In this document: one piece after another, positions 43,410 through 52,303 of the stretch | Layout: every line of letters starts with the position of its first letter | Numbering within the stretch: the first letter of the stretch is position 1 | Assembly (NCBI RefSeq): GCF_038007305.1 | Contig: NZ_JBBOWV010000001.1 | Span: 439,501-503,500, forward strand | Direction of reading: 5' to 3' | DNA from: Solibacillus sp. FSL W7-1436 | Lineage (GTDB): Bacteria; Bacillota; Bacilli; Bacillales_A; Planococcaceae | Length of the DNA: 64,000 nucleotides | Position numbers and translations under genes: made by a program | The notes under the pieces: generated by a model | What the model saw: only the letters and a program-made list of their open reading frames with translations | Told to the model about the DNA's origin: nothing | Databases searched by the model: none

Positions 43410-44576
43410 TTACTTTTCTGATTCATATACATCAGTTATGTGAATATAATATTTTTGTTTCATATTATTATTGATAAGTTTTCCTTCATATAATAATGTA
43501 CCTTGTTCAATATCAAAAATCTTGAGTACATAATCGTTATTCACTTCTGTCATGACGTAAAATTTTCCGTTTAGTGAAGTCGTGCTGTTAAATTCAGGGA
43601 TTAATATCTTTCCAGGATACGGTTCAGTAATCGGTTCAAGCCATCTCTGCTGTCCGATATTATATCTGTAAATGACTATTTCCTCTTTTGTTGAATAGGC
43701 GATAACTAAATAATTATCATCCACTTCAATACTTTGCAGGTTCTGATCTAAACCTTCCGGTAACTGAATATCTGTTATTTCATTCGTTTCCGTATTTAAT
43801 GCGCTGAACTGACGTGAAGTAACATCTTGTTCAGGACTTTTCAAATCAACAGAACTTATAGAATAGACATGGTATTTTTCATGACCTAAATTTGAATAAG
43901 AATTGTGGGAATCAATACTTCTTCTTGTCGTTTCGTCCATTGTTGCTTCTTCAAGTAAAGTTTCACTCAGCAGCTGCTGTTTTTTCAAATCAATAATTAC
44001 ATGATACATTTTTTCGCTTCCGTCATTATCAACTTGTTTTACAATAAGTTTAAGCTCATTATTCACAACTGTAATATCACTGTAAAAAACCCAGTTATAT
44101 CTATTATCCAGCTGTGACTTGATGGAAAATGACGTTTTCTCATCTTTTACTTTATCCAGTACATCAACTTCATAACTGTATGTGTCCCCTGCTTTTACTT
44201 TCCAGCCTTCCTCAGGTTCCTTCATATAAATAAGCTTCGTATCGTCCTCAAAATAGTTATTGGCAATTAATGCTTTACCTCGCATGAAGTTTTTATGCTC
44301 ATCTATAAGTTTTTGAAACATCAAAGGAATTTCCCGGTTATGGACAGATTCGATTAACGAGGATTCATCTTTACTAATAAGAAGTGAATTGTAGACCATG
44401 CCATATTGAAGGCTTGTTTTGAACATCAATGAATCTATATATTTATCATCGCCTGAAATTTTTTCGAATGTAAAATCATACTCTTTACCTTTTGCGTTCG
44501 CTACTTGTATATAGTGCACAGTAAACGTTACAACGATTATTCCGGCAATTAAAAAAAGTTGCCAATATTTTTTCAT
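43410..44576 (-). CDS. membrane-anchored extracytoplasmic protein of the YtrA-type operon
   Basis: Protein of 388 residues with one N-terminal helix (LFLIAGIIVVTFTVHYI) acting as anchor or signal. The large outside domain is beta-rich, with repeated short strands such as WVFYSDITVVNNELKLIV and NYLVIAYSTKEEIVIYRYNI, which suggest a propeller-like fold. There are no cysteines and no recognised catalytic motif. It is the last gene of a GntR-ABC operon, 15 nt after the permease. A role as sensor or accessory subunit of the transporter is inferred from position. Confidence 0.7.
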   Translation of the reverse strand: MKKYWQLFLIAGIIVVTFTVHYIQVANAKGKEYDFTFEKISGDDKYIDSLMFKTSLQYGMVYNSLLISKDESSLIESVHNREIPLMFQKLIDEHKNFMRGKALIANNYFEDDTKLIYMKEPEEGWKVKAGDTYSYEVDVLDKVKDEKTSFSIKSQLDNRYNWVFYSDITVVNNELKLIVKQVDNDGSEKMYHVIIDLKKQQLLSETLLEEATMDETTRRSIDSHNSYSNLGHEKYHVYSISSVDLKSPEQDVTSRQFSALNTETNEITDIQLPEGLDQNLQSIEVDDNYLVIAYSTKEEIVIYRYNIGQQRWLEPITEPYPGKILIPEFNSTTSLNGKFYVMTEVNNDYVLKIFDIEQGTLLYEGKLINNNMKQKYYIHITDVYESEK

Positions 44577-44590
44577 GTCATTCCCCTCCT

Positions 44591-45415
44591 CTACACATTA
44601 ATCTTTCGTTTTAATAAATAATCTGCTAAATAAATCGCAAGTGCAGTCGTTAAAATACTGAATCCTGTAACGATTAAATAAATCTCATTCGTATAAAAAT
44701 AATTGGTAATTATTTGAATGATCACTGGAATCATTACAATGACTACTGAAATCACACAATAGATGAATGCCAGGAAAATCCCTTTAATATGATAGCTGCG
44801 TTCAAATAAAATAGAGGTGAAAATTACTGCAACAGCTGTAACGCCAATTACATAATAGAAAACAAACAATAAAGGTGATTGCGGATACAATAAATCCAGT
44901 ACTTCAGTAGAATAAATATAAATTATACTTTCATCCATCCATAATTGGTCAGGTACTATTCGTTGAGTAATTTGATTCACAACTTCCAGTAAGATGATTT
45001 GCATTGCTGTTAAACCGAAAATAAAAAGCAATATTGTTGTCAATTTGGCGAAATACACATTTCTGCGTGCTGTAGGCAGCATGAGCAAACGATAAATAAC
45101 CGATGACTTCCCTAACCAGTCACGATACCAAATAAAAAACACATAAATCATAAGTAAAGCTGCTGCAAATATAACGGATAGAAAGAAGTATTCCGAAAAT
45201 AAAAAGTTCTGCAGTGAATACGCACCATAGGTTTGTATATAGTTGCTTACTGTCATTTGGTCACGCACCATCGTTGTTTCCGCATTGCTTACATAAAGCG
45301 AAGAGGTGACAATGGCCCCGGTAATTTGGGTTGCTATTACCGCAATGATTAAAGTTAGAAAAAGTTTGCTGAATCGTTTCACTTCAAAATTGACGAGCTT
45401 TATATAGTGATTCAT
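44591..45415 (-). CDS. ABC transporter permease (YtrC/D-like)
   Basis: Membrane protein of 274 residues with about six helices, including LTLIIAVIATQITGAIV, FFLSVIFAAALLMIYVFFIW and, near the end, FSILTTALAIYLADYLL. It forms the membrane part of the exporter driven by the preceding ATPase. The start ATG overlaps the ATPase stop by 4 nt (ATGA). Substrate unknown; the B. subtilis Ytr system responds to cell-wall-acting peptides. Confidence 0.82.
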   Translation of the reverse strand: MNHYIKLVNFEVKRFSKLFLTLIIAVIATQITGAIVTSSLYVSNAETTMVRDQMTVSNYIQTYGAYSLQNFLFSEYFFLSVIFAAALLMIYVFFIWYRDWLGKSSVIYRLLMLPTARRNVYFAKLTTILLFIFGLTAMQIILLEVVNQITQRIVPDQLWMDESIIYIYSTEVLDLLYPQSPLLFVFYYVIGVTAVAVIFTSILFERSYHIKGIFLAFIYCVISVVIVMIPVIIQIITNYFYTNEIYLIVTGFSILTTALAIYLADYLLKRKINV

Positions 45416-46101
45416 CCGACATACACCTCCCGCATTACATCTACTACGGATTTGCCTTCTGTTTCCCGCATCTCTTCTACATTCATTTCTCTTAATACAC
45501 GGCCGTCCCCAATGAGCACTGCCTTATCGATTAAATGTTCAATATCATTAATTTCATGTGTTGTAATAATGACGCCGCGATTTTCAATTAAATGACTTGT
45601 AAAGACATTGGCAATCTGTTCTCTTGAAAAGATGTCGATTCCTGAAAACGGCTCATCCATCAATATATAGTCCACATCCAGTGCCAAGCCAAGCAGCAAA
45701 TTGACTTTTGCCGTGTTTCCTTTTGACAGGCTTGAAATTTTATCGCTCGGATCCAGTTGAAAAAAGGCAAGGAGTTCTGTTGCCCGCTGTTCATTCCACA
45801 CTTTATAAAAATCGGCCATAAAATCGAAGCTTTGCGCAATTGTATAGTTTGGTGACATTGTCAGACGGTCCGGAATATACGTAATTCTTTCAAAAGCATC
45901 TTTGCTTATTTTTTTGCCGTCGATTAGTATTTCGCCACGGTCAATCGGAGTGAGCGCCATGATTGATTTCATAATGGTCGTTTTTCCTGCACCGTTAATT
46001 CCGATCAGGCATGTTATTTGCCCTTTTTCTGCAGTAAAGCTCATATCTTTCAGGACTTGCTTTCTTTTGAACTTTTTAGAGACATTTTTAACTTCAATCA
46101 C
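45412..46101 (-). CDS. ABC transporter ATPase (YtrB-like)
   Basis: ATPase of 229 residues. Walker A IGINGAGKTT, signature LSKGNTAKVNLLLGLA (a YtrB-type variant of LSGGQ), Walker B YILMDEPFSGID and switch His in IITTHEINDIE. The start is taken as GTG 46101, with GGAGG 9 nt upstream, overlapping the GntR stop by 8 nt; a longer frame adds six residues rich in Arg. The LSKGN signature is common in exporters paired with YtrA-type regulators. Confidence 0.87.
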   Translation of the reverse strand: MIEVKNVSKKFKRKQVLKDMSFTAEKGQITCLIGINGAGKTTIMKSIMALTPIDRGEILIDGKKISKDAFERITYIPDRLTMSPNYTIAQSFDFMADFYKVWNEQRATELLAFFQLDPSDKISSLSKGNTAKVNLLLGLALDVDYILMDEPFSGIDIFSREQIANVFTSHLIENRGVIITTHEINDIEHLIDKAVLIGDGRVLREMNVEEMRETEGKSVVDVMREVYVG

Positions 46102-46471
46102 GCTGCTCCGCCTCCTCATACTGTTTCTGTACGAGCTCCATTATTTCGGGAAGTGGCGCATTGATTGATTTTATGGAACTGATAAATACTTGCACCGCTT
46201 CACTGATTAATTCTTCACGTACACTTTTTAGTACAGCTTCATCTTTCGTAATGCAACTTGGCATATTTCCTTCTGTATAAATCAATTTCTGCTCCTCCAT
46301 TTCCTTATAGGCACGCTGCACTGTATTCGGGTTGATTTTGAGCTGATTGGCCAACTCCCGTCTAGATGGGATAACATGCCCTGGCGCAAACGAACCTTTT
46401 GCAATTTGTTCCTTAAAATGACGGATAACCTGCACGTATACAGGATCCCGGTTATTGAATTTCACATCCAC
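46094..46471 (-). CDS. GntR-family regulator, YtrA subfamily
   Basis: Transcriptional repressor of 125 residues. N-terminal winged helix-turn-helix: DPVYVQVIRHFKEQIAKG, then IPSRRELANQLKINPNTVQRAYKEMEEQ (recognition helix, about residues 35-62), followed by a short C-terminal helical dimerisation tail typical of YtrA, too short for a ligand domain. The start is GTG 46471, with AAAGGAG 9 nt upstream. It is the first gene of the operon and very likely binds the four copies of the 20-bp operator just upstream, one of which overlaps the promoter. Confidence 0.9.
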   Translation of the reverse strand: MDVKFNNRDPVYVQVIRHFKEQIAKGSFAPGHVIPSRRELANQLKINPNTVQRAYKEMEEQKLIYTEGNMPSCITKDEAVLKSVREELISEAVQVFISSIKSINAPLPEIMELVQKQYEEAEQRD

Positions 46472-46489
46472 CTTATTCAGCTCCTTTCG

Positions 46490-46509
46490 TGTATTACCCA
46501 CTTAGTACA
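46490..46509. promoter_or_regulatory. YtrA-type operator A
   Basis: TGTATTACC-CA-CTTAGTACA, a 20-bp imperfect palindrome between the promoter and the regulator start codon. Confidence 0.65.
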
Positions 46510-46541
46510 CTATCCGCAAAAAAATACGACGAATGGTAATC

Positions 46542-46561
46542 TGTACTAACCACTTAATACA
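46542..46561. promoter_or_regulatory. YtrA-type operator B
   Basis: TGTACTAAC-CA-CTTAATACA, same 20-bp pattern as the other copies (TGTAYTA...TARTACA outer half-sites). Confidence 0.72.
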
Positions 46562-46576
46562 GTATGTATAAAAAAA

Positions 46577-46596
46577 TGTATTAAGCACTTCATACA
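46577..46596. promoter_or_regulatory. YtrA-type operator C
   Basis: TGTATTAAG-CA-CTTCATACA, the most symmetrical copy (8 of 9 half-site positions). Confidence 0.75.
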
Positions 46597-46605
46597 CCTA
46601 ATAAG

Positions 46606-46625
46606 TGTATTATGTGGTTAATACA
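46606..46625. promoter_or_regulatory. YtrA-type operator D, overlapping the promoter
   Basis: TGTATTATG-TG-GTTAATACA lies between and over the -35 and -10 boxes of the operon promoter, the expected place for a repressor. Confidence 0.75.
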
Positions 46626-46637
46626 TTCCTTTGTCAA
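46609..46637 (-). promoter_or_regulatory. sigma-A promoter of the GntR/ABC operon
   Basis: On the minus strand a perfect TTGACA (46637-46632), 17 nt, then CATAAT (46614-46609), one mismatch from consensus. Confidence 0.82.
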
Positions 46638-46646
46638 TATTATTTT

Positions 46647-47942
46647 TTAAAGGTAATCATTTACAGATGTTTTCGGATAATCCGATTTAGTCCATTCATG
46701 GTCATTTGACAGTTTTTCATCGCTTATGAGGAAATATTGATAATGGACTCGGTCTCCCTGATCCGGAACCGGGTCATTCCATGTAATATCGAGGTGATAC
46801 CACTGTCCATCCACTTTCACCAAATTCCAGGCATGTGGTCCGCCGGCATTACCGACAACATATTTCGCCTCGATGCCGAGCGCTTCAAACATTAATAAGG
46901 CGGCCAATGCATATCCTTCACAGACGCCTTCCCCATTCATTAAAACAGAATAAGGTGTATGCGGATTCGCTTTACTGTTCACATTGTATGCTGTGTGCAC
47001 GACTAAATAATCATTCACAAATTTCACTTTCTCCGATTCCGTTGCGTCCTGCGGAATTGTACTTATAATCTGATCGATTTTCCCTAGCACAACGGCATTT
47101 TCTTCTGCTGTTAAATCATAGTTTACCGTTGCATGCCATTCGACTTTATTGCCATAGTATTTGGCACGTGTTGAAAACTCGCCCATGACCGCCCATAAAT
47201 ACGGTTCATTTACCTCAAGCCATGCAAATACTTCATCTATAGTCGTTTCAAAATCGGAAACGTCCCCTTCATAGTACACCGTAAACTGATGTTCAAACTG
47301 CGACATATGGTGGGCGATTGCCTGCCCTAACTGTTCTACATTTGTCACTGCCTGCGGTAAATCTTTTACATCATAAACGGGAACAACCTTCTTATTCGCC
47401 AAATCCTGAAATTTAAAGCTTTGCAGTTTATTTTCACCTTGCATAAAGCTGGTCACGATCTGATCGATTTTATCTTCCAGGTTAACATTCAGTTTCAGTT
47501 GAATGTTTTCGTCCACTGTGGGTAAAGTCAATGAAGAGGCTTTTACTTCCTCTTTCAAAATTCCGCCCGAAAGAATTGTCGCCACGAGAAAAAGGCATGT
47601 AAACAATCCTTTTGAATACGTTAATGCGCTTGCATACAGTTTTGTAAAAGGATTTCTCGTCATACGATTCAATTCCGTATTTGCTTTCAGTTCAAATTTA
47701 TCCCGGTCTCTGGAGGCAAATATTCGGTTTGGTTTTGTTGTGGCGCTTTTATAAACACTTTTATATACGTCAAAAAGCTGTTGCTTATTGCCTTTTGCCA
47801 ATTTAATCTGTTTAAAATGCTGCCTGATTCCTTTTCGTATACGGTTCCGAATATATAATTGTGCGGTAAAGGAACAAAACAGTTTTATGAAAATTACTAG
47901 GACGATTAGAAAAATGATTGAAAAAATAATTAAATTGCCCAT
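46647..47942 (-). CDS. membrane-anchored transglutaminase-like protein
   Basis: Protein of 431 residues. An N-terminal helix (residues 3-24), then a basic cytoplasmic loop and a second helix near 110-128 (GLFTCLFLVATILSGGI), place the C-terminal half outside the cell. A transglutaminase-like (papain-fold) domain occupies about 315-410 with the triad Cys in GEGVCEGYALAALLMFEALG, His in GGPHAWNLVKV and Asp in YHLDITWNDP, all intact. Such domains act as peptidases or as cross-linking enzymes in the cell wall. Stand-alone, with no recognised partner. Confidence 0.85.
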   Translation of the reverse strand: MGNLIIFSIIFLIVLVIFIKLFCSFTAQLYIRNRIRKGIRQHFKQIKLAKGNKQQLFDVYKSVYKSATTKPNRIFASRDRDKFELKANTELNRMTRNPFTKLYASALTYSKGLFTCLFLVATILSGGILKEEVKASSLTLPTVDENIQLKLNVNLEDKIDQIVTSFMQGENKLQSFKFQDLANKKVVPVYDVKDLPQAVTNVEQLGQAIAHHMSQFEHQFTVYYEGDVSDFETTIDEVFAWLEVNEPYLWAVMGEFSTRAKYYGNKVEWHATVNYDLTAEENAVVLGKIDQIISTIPQDATESEKVKFVNDYLVVHTAYNVNSKANPHTPYSVLMNGEGVCEGYALAALLMFEALGIEAKYVVGNAGGPHAWNLVKVDGQWYHLDITWNDPVPDQGDRVHYQYFLISDEKLSNDHEWTKSDYPKTSVNDYL

Positions 47943-48170
47943 ATTACCCCCTACTAACCATACTTATTTCTATATTACTTAATTATAGTTTCAAATGATA
48001 AATAATATGCATGACATTCTCATAAATAATCCCTGTACTATTTTTCCCGCTCCTCATTGATAGAATCGTTTTATAGTAAATGAATTTTCCAAAAACATTT
48101 ACTTCCACAATACAAAAGTGTAAAATTACACTAATAGAGTATCATTACTTTTATTGAAAGAGGTGATTGT

Positions 48171-50255
48171 GTGGAAAGAGATCCAGAAATGCTGGAACGG
48201 ATTGCGGCTTTGGAACAGGAAGTACGCTCATTAAAAACAGAAGTACAGCATTTAAAACAGCATGTGAAAATAGAGCAAGCTGTACCCCTTCAAAAAGAAC
48301 CGGTAAAACCATTTGTACGCAAAAAACTACCTGTACCAAGCAGTACGGTCGCTGCCCCTAAAGAAGACCCGATTCCCAAAAAGGAAAAGCGGTCACTGGA
48401 AGAATTGTTTACTCGTGCATTGCCGCGAATCTTTACGGTCATTTTAGTGCTCGGTGTTCTTTGGGGCTTGAAACTCGTTAGTGATTACGGCTTTTTATCT
48501 GATAGCATCAAAATTATTGCCGGCTTTGTATTATCGATTGGTCTTGGCGCATGTGCCTATTATATGGAGAAAAGGAAAAAAGGGTCGCGGGTTGTCGCGT
48601 TATCCCTATACGGCGGTGCCTTCATCGTCGGGATATTGACAACTGCCGCGGGGGCCATTTTATATGATGTCCTCAGTTTGTACGTAGCACTGATTTTTGC
48701 ACTAATCTACATTGTTTACGGAGTTTTCATCAGCTATGTTAAAGGAAATGAAGCATTGACGGCACTCGTTGTCTTTACGTCATTATTACTGCCGTATTTA
48801 CTGGAATACATGCAGTTTAGCGGTGTGATTATCGGTATTTTCGTCGTGCTGCTGTTCGCTGTCGTGCAAGTCGTTATTTTAAAGCATACACAGCGTAGAG
48901 CACTTTTTATCGGAACTGCTTTTTCAGTTTTAGCACTTTCGGTTGTTTCGATATTCCATGATGAACGCCTCGTCTTTTTTGCATTTGCGATCATTGCTGT
49001 ATACAGTCTGTTTCTTGTAAGCTTCTTACGGTTATATTCTAGCAATACTAAATTGCATGCCAGTTTACTATTCACCTATACTGTCATCGTCTTGTCCGTA
49101 ATAAACGGAATTCTATCTCCTGAAGAGACTCCGTTACTCATCGCTCTTGTTTTGTTCTTTGCGATTGTAGCAGGTGCTTTATATATCGTATTTAAACGTG
49201 CAGAACGGCTGCTGATCGATATGTTCGGTACATTATCGGCTATTGTACTGCTGAATATTATTACACAGCTCAATATTTCAAGCGAATTGTCACTCCTTCT
49301 GATGATTGTCGTCACATTTGGCGGACTGGTCATTGCGGTGAAGCATGCGATTTTATTCATGAAATGGGTTAAGGGCATTACGTTTTCAGTACTCGCCTTT
49401 TTCGTCTTAATGTTTTATGGAGTAGAGCCATTCTTCTCATTGAGGCATTTGAACATCGTTCTTGTCATTGCAATGCTTGTCTTACTTTATAAAGTGCTGC
49501 TTCAGTATAAAGCTGCACCGGTTGAAGGGAAAAAGAAACTTTTCAAATTGGAAGATATTTATCCGTGCCTATTATATTTAGTTGCCCTGCTTTATGTTTG
49601 GAAACTGGACTGGGCGTATATGCCGCAGCATTATACAACGTTTTTAGCATTTAGTGTAATCGCGTTTGCCTTTGCAGCTGTTTTAGTCGTCAAACGCGAG
49701 ATCGTCGGCCAATTTCTACCTTGGCTTGCTACTGGCGTTTACATGTTTGCGGGACTTGTTTTACTTTCCACTGTATGGGTTGACGACCAGGCAGTGATTG
49801 TCGCCCTTATCGTCCGCATTTTATACTTTGCCATTCTGTGGGCAATAGTTGCAGATGCTTGGGAACAAGGGTGGATTTATAAAAACTACACAGCATTTTT
49901 CAGCCAAAATACTGAGAAACTGACGATCGCCAGTATGGTAATTTCGATTATATGGGTTTTCAGTATTACGAATTTCATGAATTTCCATGATCTTATCAAT
50001 TGGAACTTCGCGGTTATTCTAAATACGGTGTTCATTTTCATCATCGCCTGCTTCTCGCTGTTCCTTGCAGCAAAACGAAGCTACTCTAATCTGAAGATGG
50101 TCGGTATTGGCTTATTGTTCTTCGGGATTATTAAGATGATTTTCTTTGATTTATCAGAGCTCGACATTCTGATTCGTTCGATTTCGTTCATTATTATCGG
50201 TGCAATCGGACTTGTCATTTCAAACAAGCTGCTCGGAAAAGGAAAAGACGAATAG
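48171..50255 (+). CDS. DUF2339 polytopic membrane protein
   Basis: Membrane protein of 694 residues. An N-terminal coiled coil (LERIAALEQEVRSLKTEVQHL, about 8-30) and a basic linker precede roughly 18-20 hydrophobic segments that run to the C-terminus (for example LPRIFTVILVLGVLWGLKLV and SLYGGAFIVGILTTAAGAIL). That arrangement, with coiled coil then many helices, is the DUF2339 family; its function is unknown, possibly envelope-related. The start is GTG at 48171, with GAGGTGATTGT upstream. Monocistronic, with its own terminator. Confidence 0.82.
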   Translation: MERDPEMLERIAALEQEVRSLKTEVQHLKQHVKIEQAVPLQKEPVKPFVRKKLPVPSSTVAAPKEDPIPKKEKRSLEELFTRALPRIFTVILVLGVLWGLKLVSDYGFLSDSIKIIAGFVLSIGLGACAYYMEKRKKGSRVVALSLYGGAFIVGILTTAAGAILYDVLSLYVALIFALIYIVYGVFISYVKGNEALTALVVFTSLLLPYLLEYMQFSGVIIGIFVVLLFAVVQVVILKHTQRRALFIGTAFSVLALSVVSIFHDERLVFFAFAIIAVYSLFLVSFLRLYSSNTKLHASLLFTYTVIVLSVINGILSPEETPLLIALVLFFAIVAGALYIVFKRAERLLIDMFGTLSAIVLLNIITQLNISSELSLLLMIVVTFGGLVIAVKHAILFMKWVKGITFSVLAFFVLMFYGVEPFFSLRHLNIVLVIAMLVLLYKVLLQYKAAPVEGKKKLFKLEDIYPCLLYLVALLYVWKLDWAYMPQHYTTFLAFSVIAFAFAAVLVVKREIVGQFLPWLATGVYMFAGLVLLSTVWVDDQAVIVALIVRILYFAILWAIVADAWEQGWIYKNYTAFFSQNTEKLTIASMVISIIWVFSITNFMNFHDLINWNFAVILNTVFIFIIACFSLFLAAKRSYSNLKMVGIGLLFFGIIKMIFFDLSELDILIRSISFIIIGAIGLVISNKLLGKGKDE

Positions 50256-50266
50256 TTGCTGATATG

Positions 50267-50306
50267 AAAATAGTCTGGGCGATTTTGCTCAGGCTATTTT
50301 TTATTT
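50267..50306 (+). terminator. terminator after the DUF2339 gene
   Basis: A 14-bp stem (50267-50280 with 50287-50300, G-T pairs included), followed by TTTATTTC. Confidence 0.83.
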
Positions 50307-50369
50307 CAATTCGTCGAAATTAAAATGGTATTATGTTATATTTAGTGTATTATTACACGAGGTGATTCG

Positions 50370-50825
50370 ATGGATCGAGATATTATCATACAAATAACAT
50401 CGGAAAGTTTGAAACTTATCCGCACAGAAAATAATTACACACAAGATAAAATGGCCGAAATTTTGGGTATTTCAAAAAAGACGCTCGTACAAATCGAAAA
50501 AGAGCGGACTTATGCAAACTGGACAACAACGATTGCGATCTGTGCCCTATTCCGTCATAGTGAAACATTGCAAAACCGTATTGGCGGCGATCCGATGGAA
50601 GTCATCGAACTTACCGCGCATAATGTCATCATTGCCCCACGTGAAAAAACGATGGGCGGCTATATATGGTGGAAGAACATCGATGAATATAAAAATCACC
50701 GACTTCAGCAAAATCTTTTAAGCAAACATTACCGCATTTTAGACGACGAAAACTATCGAATCATCAGTACATTTGAGGAAGATGTCGTAATGGAAAAATG
50801 GCAAGGAATAAAATCCGTCATTTAA
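50370..50825 (+). CDS. XRE-family helix-turn-helix regulator
   Basis: DNA-binding protein of 151 residues. N-terminal lambda-repressor-like HTH: LKLIRTENNYTQDKMAEILGISKKTLVQIEKER (about 13-45). The C-terminal 85 residues are a mixed domain containing GGYIWWKNIDEYKNHRLQQNLLS, which I do not recognise. GAGGTGATTCG lies upstream of the ATG. Monocistronic, between two terminators; targets unknown. Confidence 0.8.
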   Translation: MDRDIIIQITSESLKLIRTENNYTQDKMAEILGISKKTLVQIEKERTYANWTTTIAICALFRHSETLQNRIGGDPMEVIELTAHNVIIAPREKTMGGYIWWKNIDEYKNHRLQQNLLSKHYRILDDENYRIISTFEEDVVMEKWQGIKSVI

Positions 50826-50839
50826 ATTAATAGTTGTAG

Positions 50840-50880
50840 TCCTGCTGATCGGCAAATCCCCTGTCAGCAGGATTTTTTTA
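50840..50880 (+). terminator. terminator after the XRE regulator gene
   Basis: A 9-bp perfect stem (50840-50848 with 50864-50872), followed by six or seven T. Confidence 0.85.
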
Positions 50881-51011
50881 TACTGGCAATCGGTTTATTT
50901 CGGATGAAACCGTTTTAGGCCGCTTGTCGTAAATAAAACTTCTCCCGTTGCAAATAAACTTCGAAATTCGGGTATATTTGATTAGACAACTCTTTTAAGG
51001 ATGTGGGTAGG

Positions 51012-52184
51012 ATGTGGAAGGAAATTTATGCGGATTTACATATACATATCGGGCGTACTTATAAAGGACGGGCAGTCAAAATAACAGGAAGCAAAAACCT
51101 GACGCTGACAAATATTCTGGAAACCGCTACTTCTAGAAAAGGATTGGATTTAATCGGCATTATCGATTGTCAATCACCGGAAGTAATCGAAGAAGTAGAA
51201 CAGCTTCTTCAAGAACAAAAAGCAACAGAATTAACTGAAGGCGGCATCCGTTATAAAAAGACGACGCTCCTTTTAGGGACGGAAATCGAGATTTATGATG
51301 CGAATTGTCACGGACCGATCCATGTCCTTTGCTATATCCCGACACTTACAAAGATGAAGCAGTTTTCAGATTGGCTGCGCCTTCATCAGAAGAATATCCA
51401 TTTGAGTACACAGCGTTCGCGATGTGACGGCAGGACACTGCAGGAAAAGGTTCGAGAACTCGGCGGGCTGTTTATACCGGCCCATGTATTTACACCGTTT
51501 AAAAGTCTTTTCGGAAAAGGTGTAAAAAGCAGCTTAACGGAAGTTTTTGATCCGACACTCATTGATGGAATTGAACTCGGTTTAAGTTCGGACACAATGA
51601 TGGTTAAAGGAATCAGTGAATTGGCCCCATATAGCTTTGTTACAAATTCGGATGCCCACTCTTTAGGGAAGCTTGCCCGTGAATATCAGAAAATCCGGGT
51701 CATGGATGCTAATTTCGAAGAGCTAAGAAAAGCGCTCCATCAAATTGAAGGCAGACAAATCATAGCCAATTACGGACTCAATCCCCTTCTTGGCAAGTAT
51801 CATGAAACGGTTTGTGCCAACTGCGGTGAACAATTAATAGAAGAAGGTCATAGCCGCTGCCCTCATTGCGGAAAGGAACAGCTGATTAAAGGCGTTGCCA
51901 AAAGAATTGTGGAATTAACGGATAACCCCCTACTGGAAATCAGCAGGCCTCCATATATTCATCAAGTTCCACTCGACTTTATCCCCGGTATTGGATCTAA
52001 AACAATCGAGAAAATGCTGGATGTATTTGGAACCGAGATGAATATTCTGCACGAGGCTTCGTTGGAAGAACTGAAAAACGTTATTCCCGAAAAACTTGCG
52101 GTGCTGATCGACTTATCAAGAAAAGGACAAATTGCCATCACCGGAGGCGGGGGCGGAATTTACGGGAAAATAGATACGAATTGA
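51012..52184 (+). CDS. endonuclease Q-like PHP-domain protein
   Basis: Protein of 390 residues in three parts: a PHP phosphoesterase domain (YADLHIHIGR at the N-terminus, NSDAHSLGKLAREY near 215) for metal-dependent hydrolysis, a four-Cys zinc finger (CANCGEQLIEE...CPHCGKE, about 265-290), and a C-terminal helix-hairpin-helix (FIPGIGSKTIEKMLDVFGTE). This is the layout of EndoQ, which nicks DNA 5' to deaminated bases such as hypoxanthine and uracil in Thermococcales and some Bacilli (YqxK). The ATG at 51012 is chosen; GTG 51003 is an alternative, and the ribosome site is not strong for either. Monocistronic. Confidence 0.83.
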   Translation: MWKEIYADLHIHIGRTYKGRAVKITGSKNLTLTNILETATSRKGLDLIGIIDCQSPEVIEEVEQLLQEQKATELTEGGIRYKKTTLLLGTEIEIYDANCHGPIHVLCYIPTLTKMKQFSDWLRLHQKNIHLSTQRSRCDGRTLQEKVRELGGLFIPAHVFTPFKSLFGKGVKSSLTEVFDPTLIDGIELGLSSDTMMVKGISELAPYSFVTNSDAHSLGKLAREYQKIRVMDANFEELRKALHQIEGRQIIANYGLNPLLGKYHETVCANCGEQLIEEGHSRCPHCGKEQLIKGVAKRIVELTDNPLLEISRPPYIHQVPLDFIPGIGSKTIEKMLDVFGTEMNILHEASLEELKNVIPEKLAVLIDLSRKGQIAITGGGGGIYGKIDTN

Positions 52185-52303
52185 TTGAGTCCCCGATTAA
52201 CATTGGAATTCTTTCTACTTTTTAATTCATCATATTCGTACACTCTAGTAAGTTATAGTATACTTAGATGATAGAAATTTTAATAAAGGCAGGGTAGAAC
52301 ATC

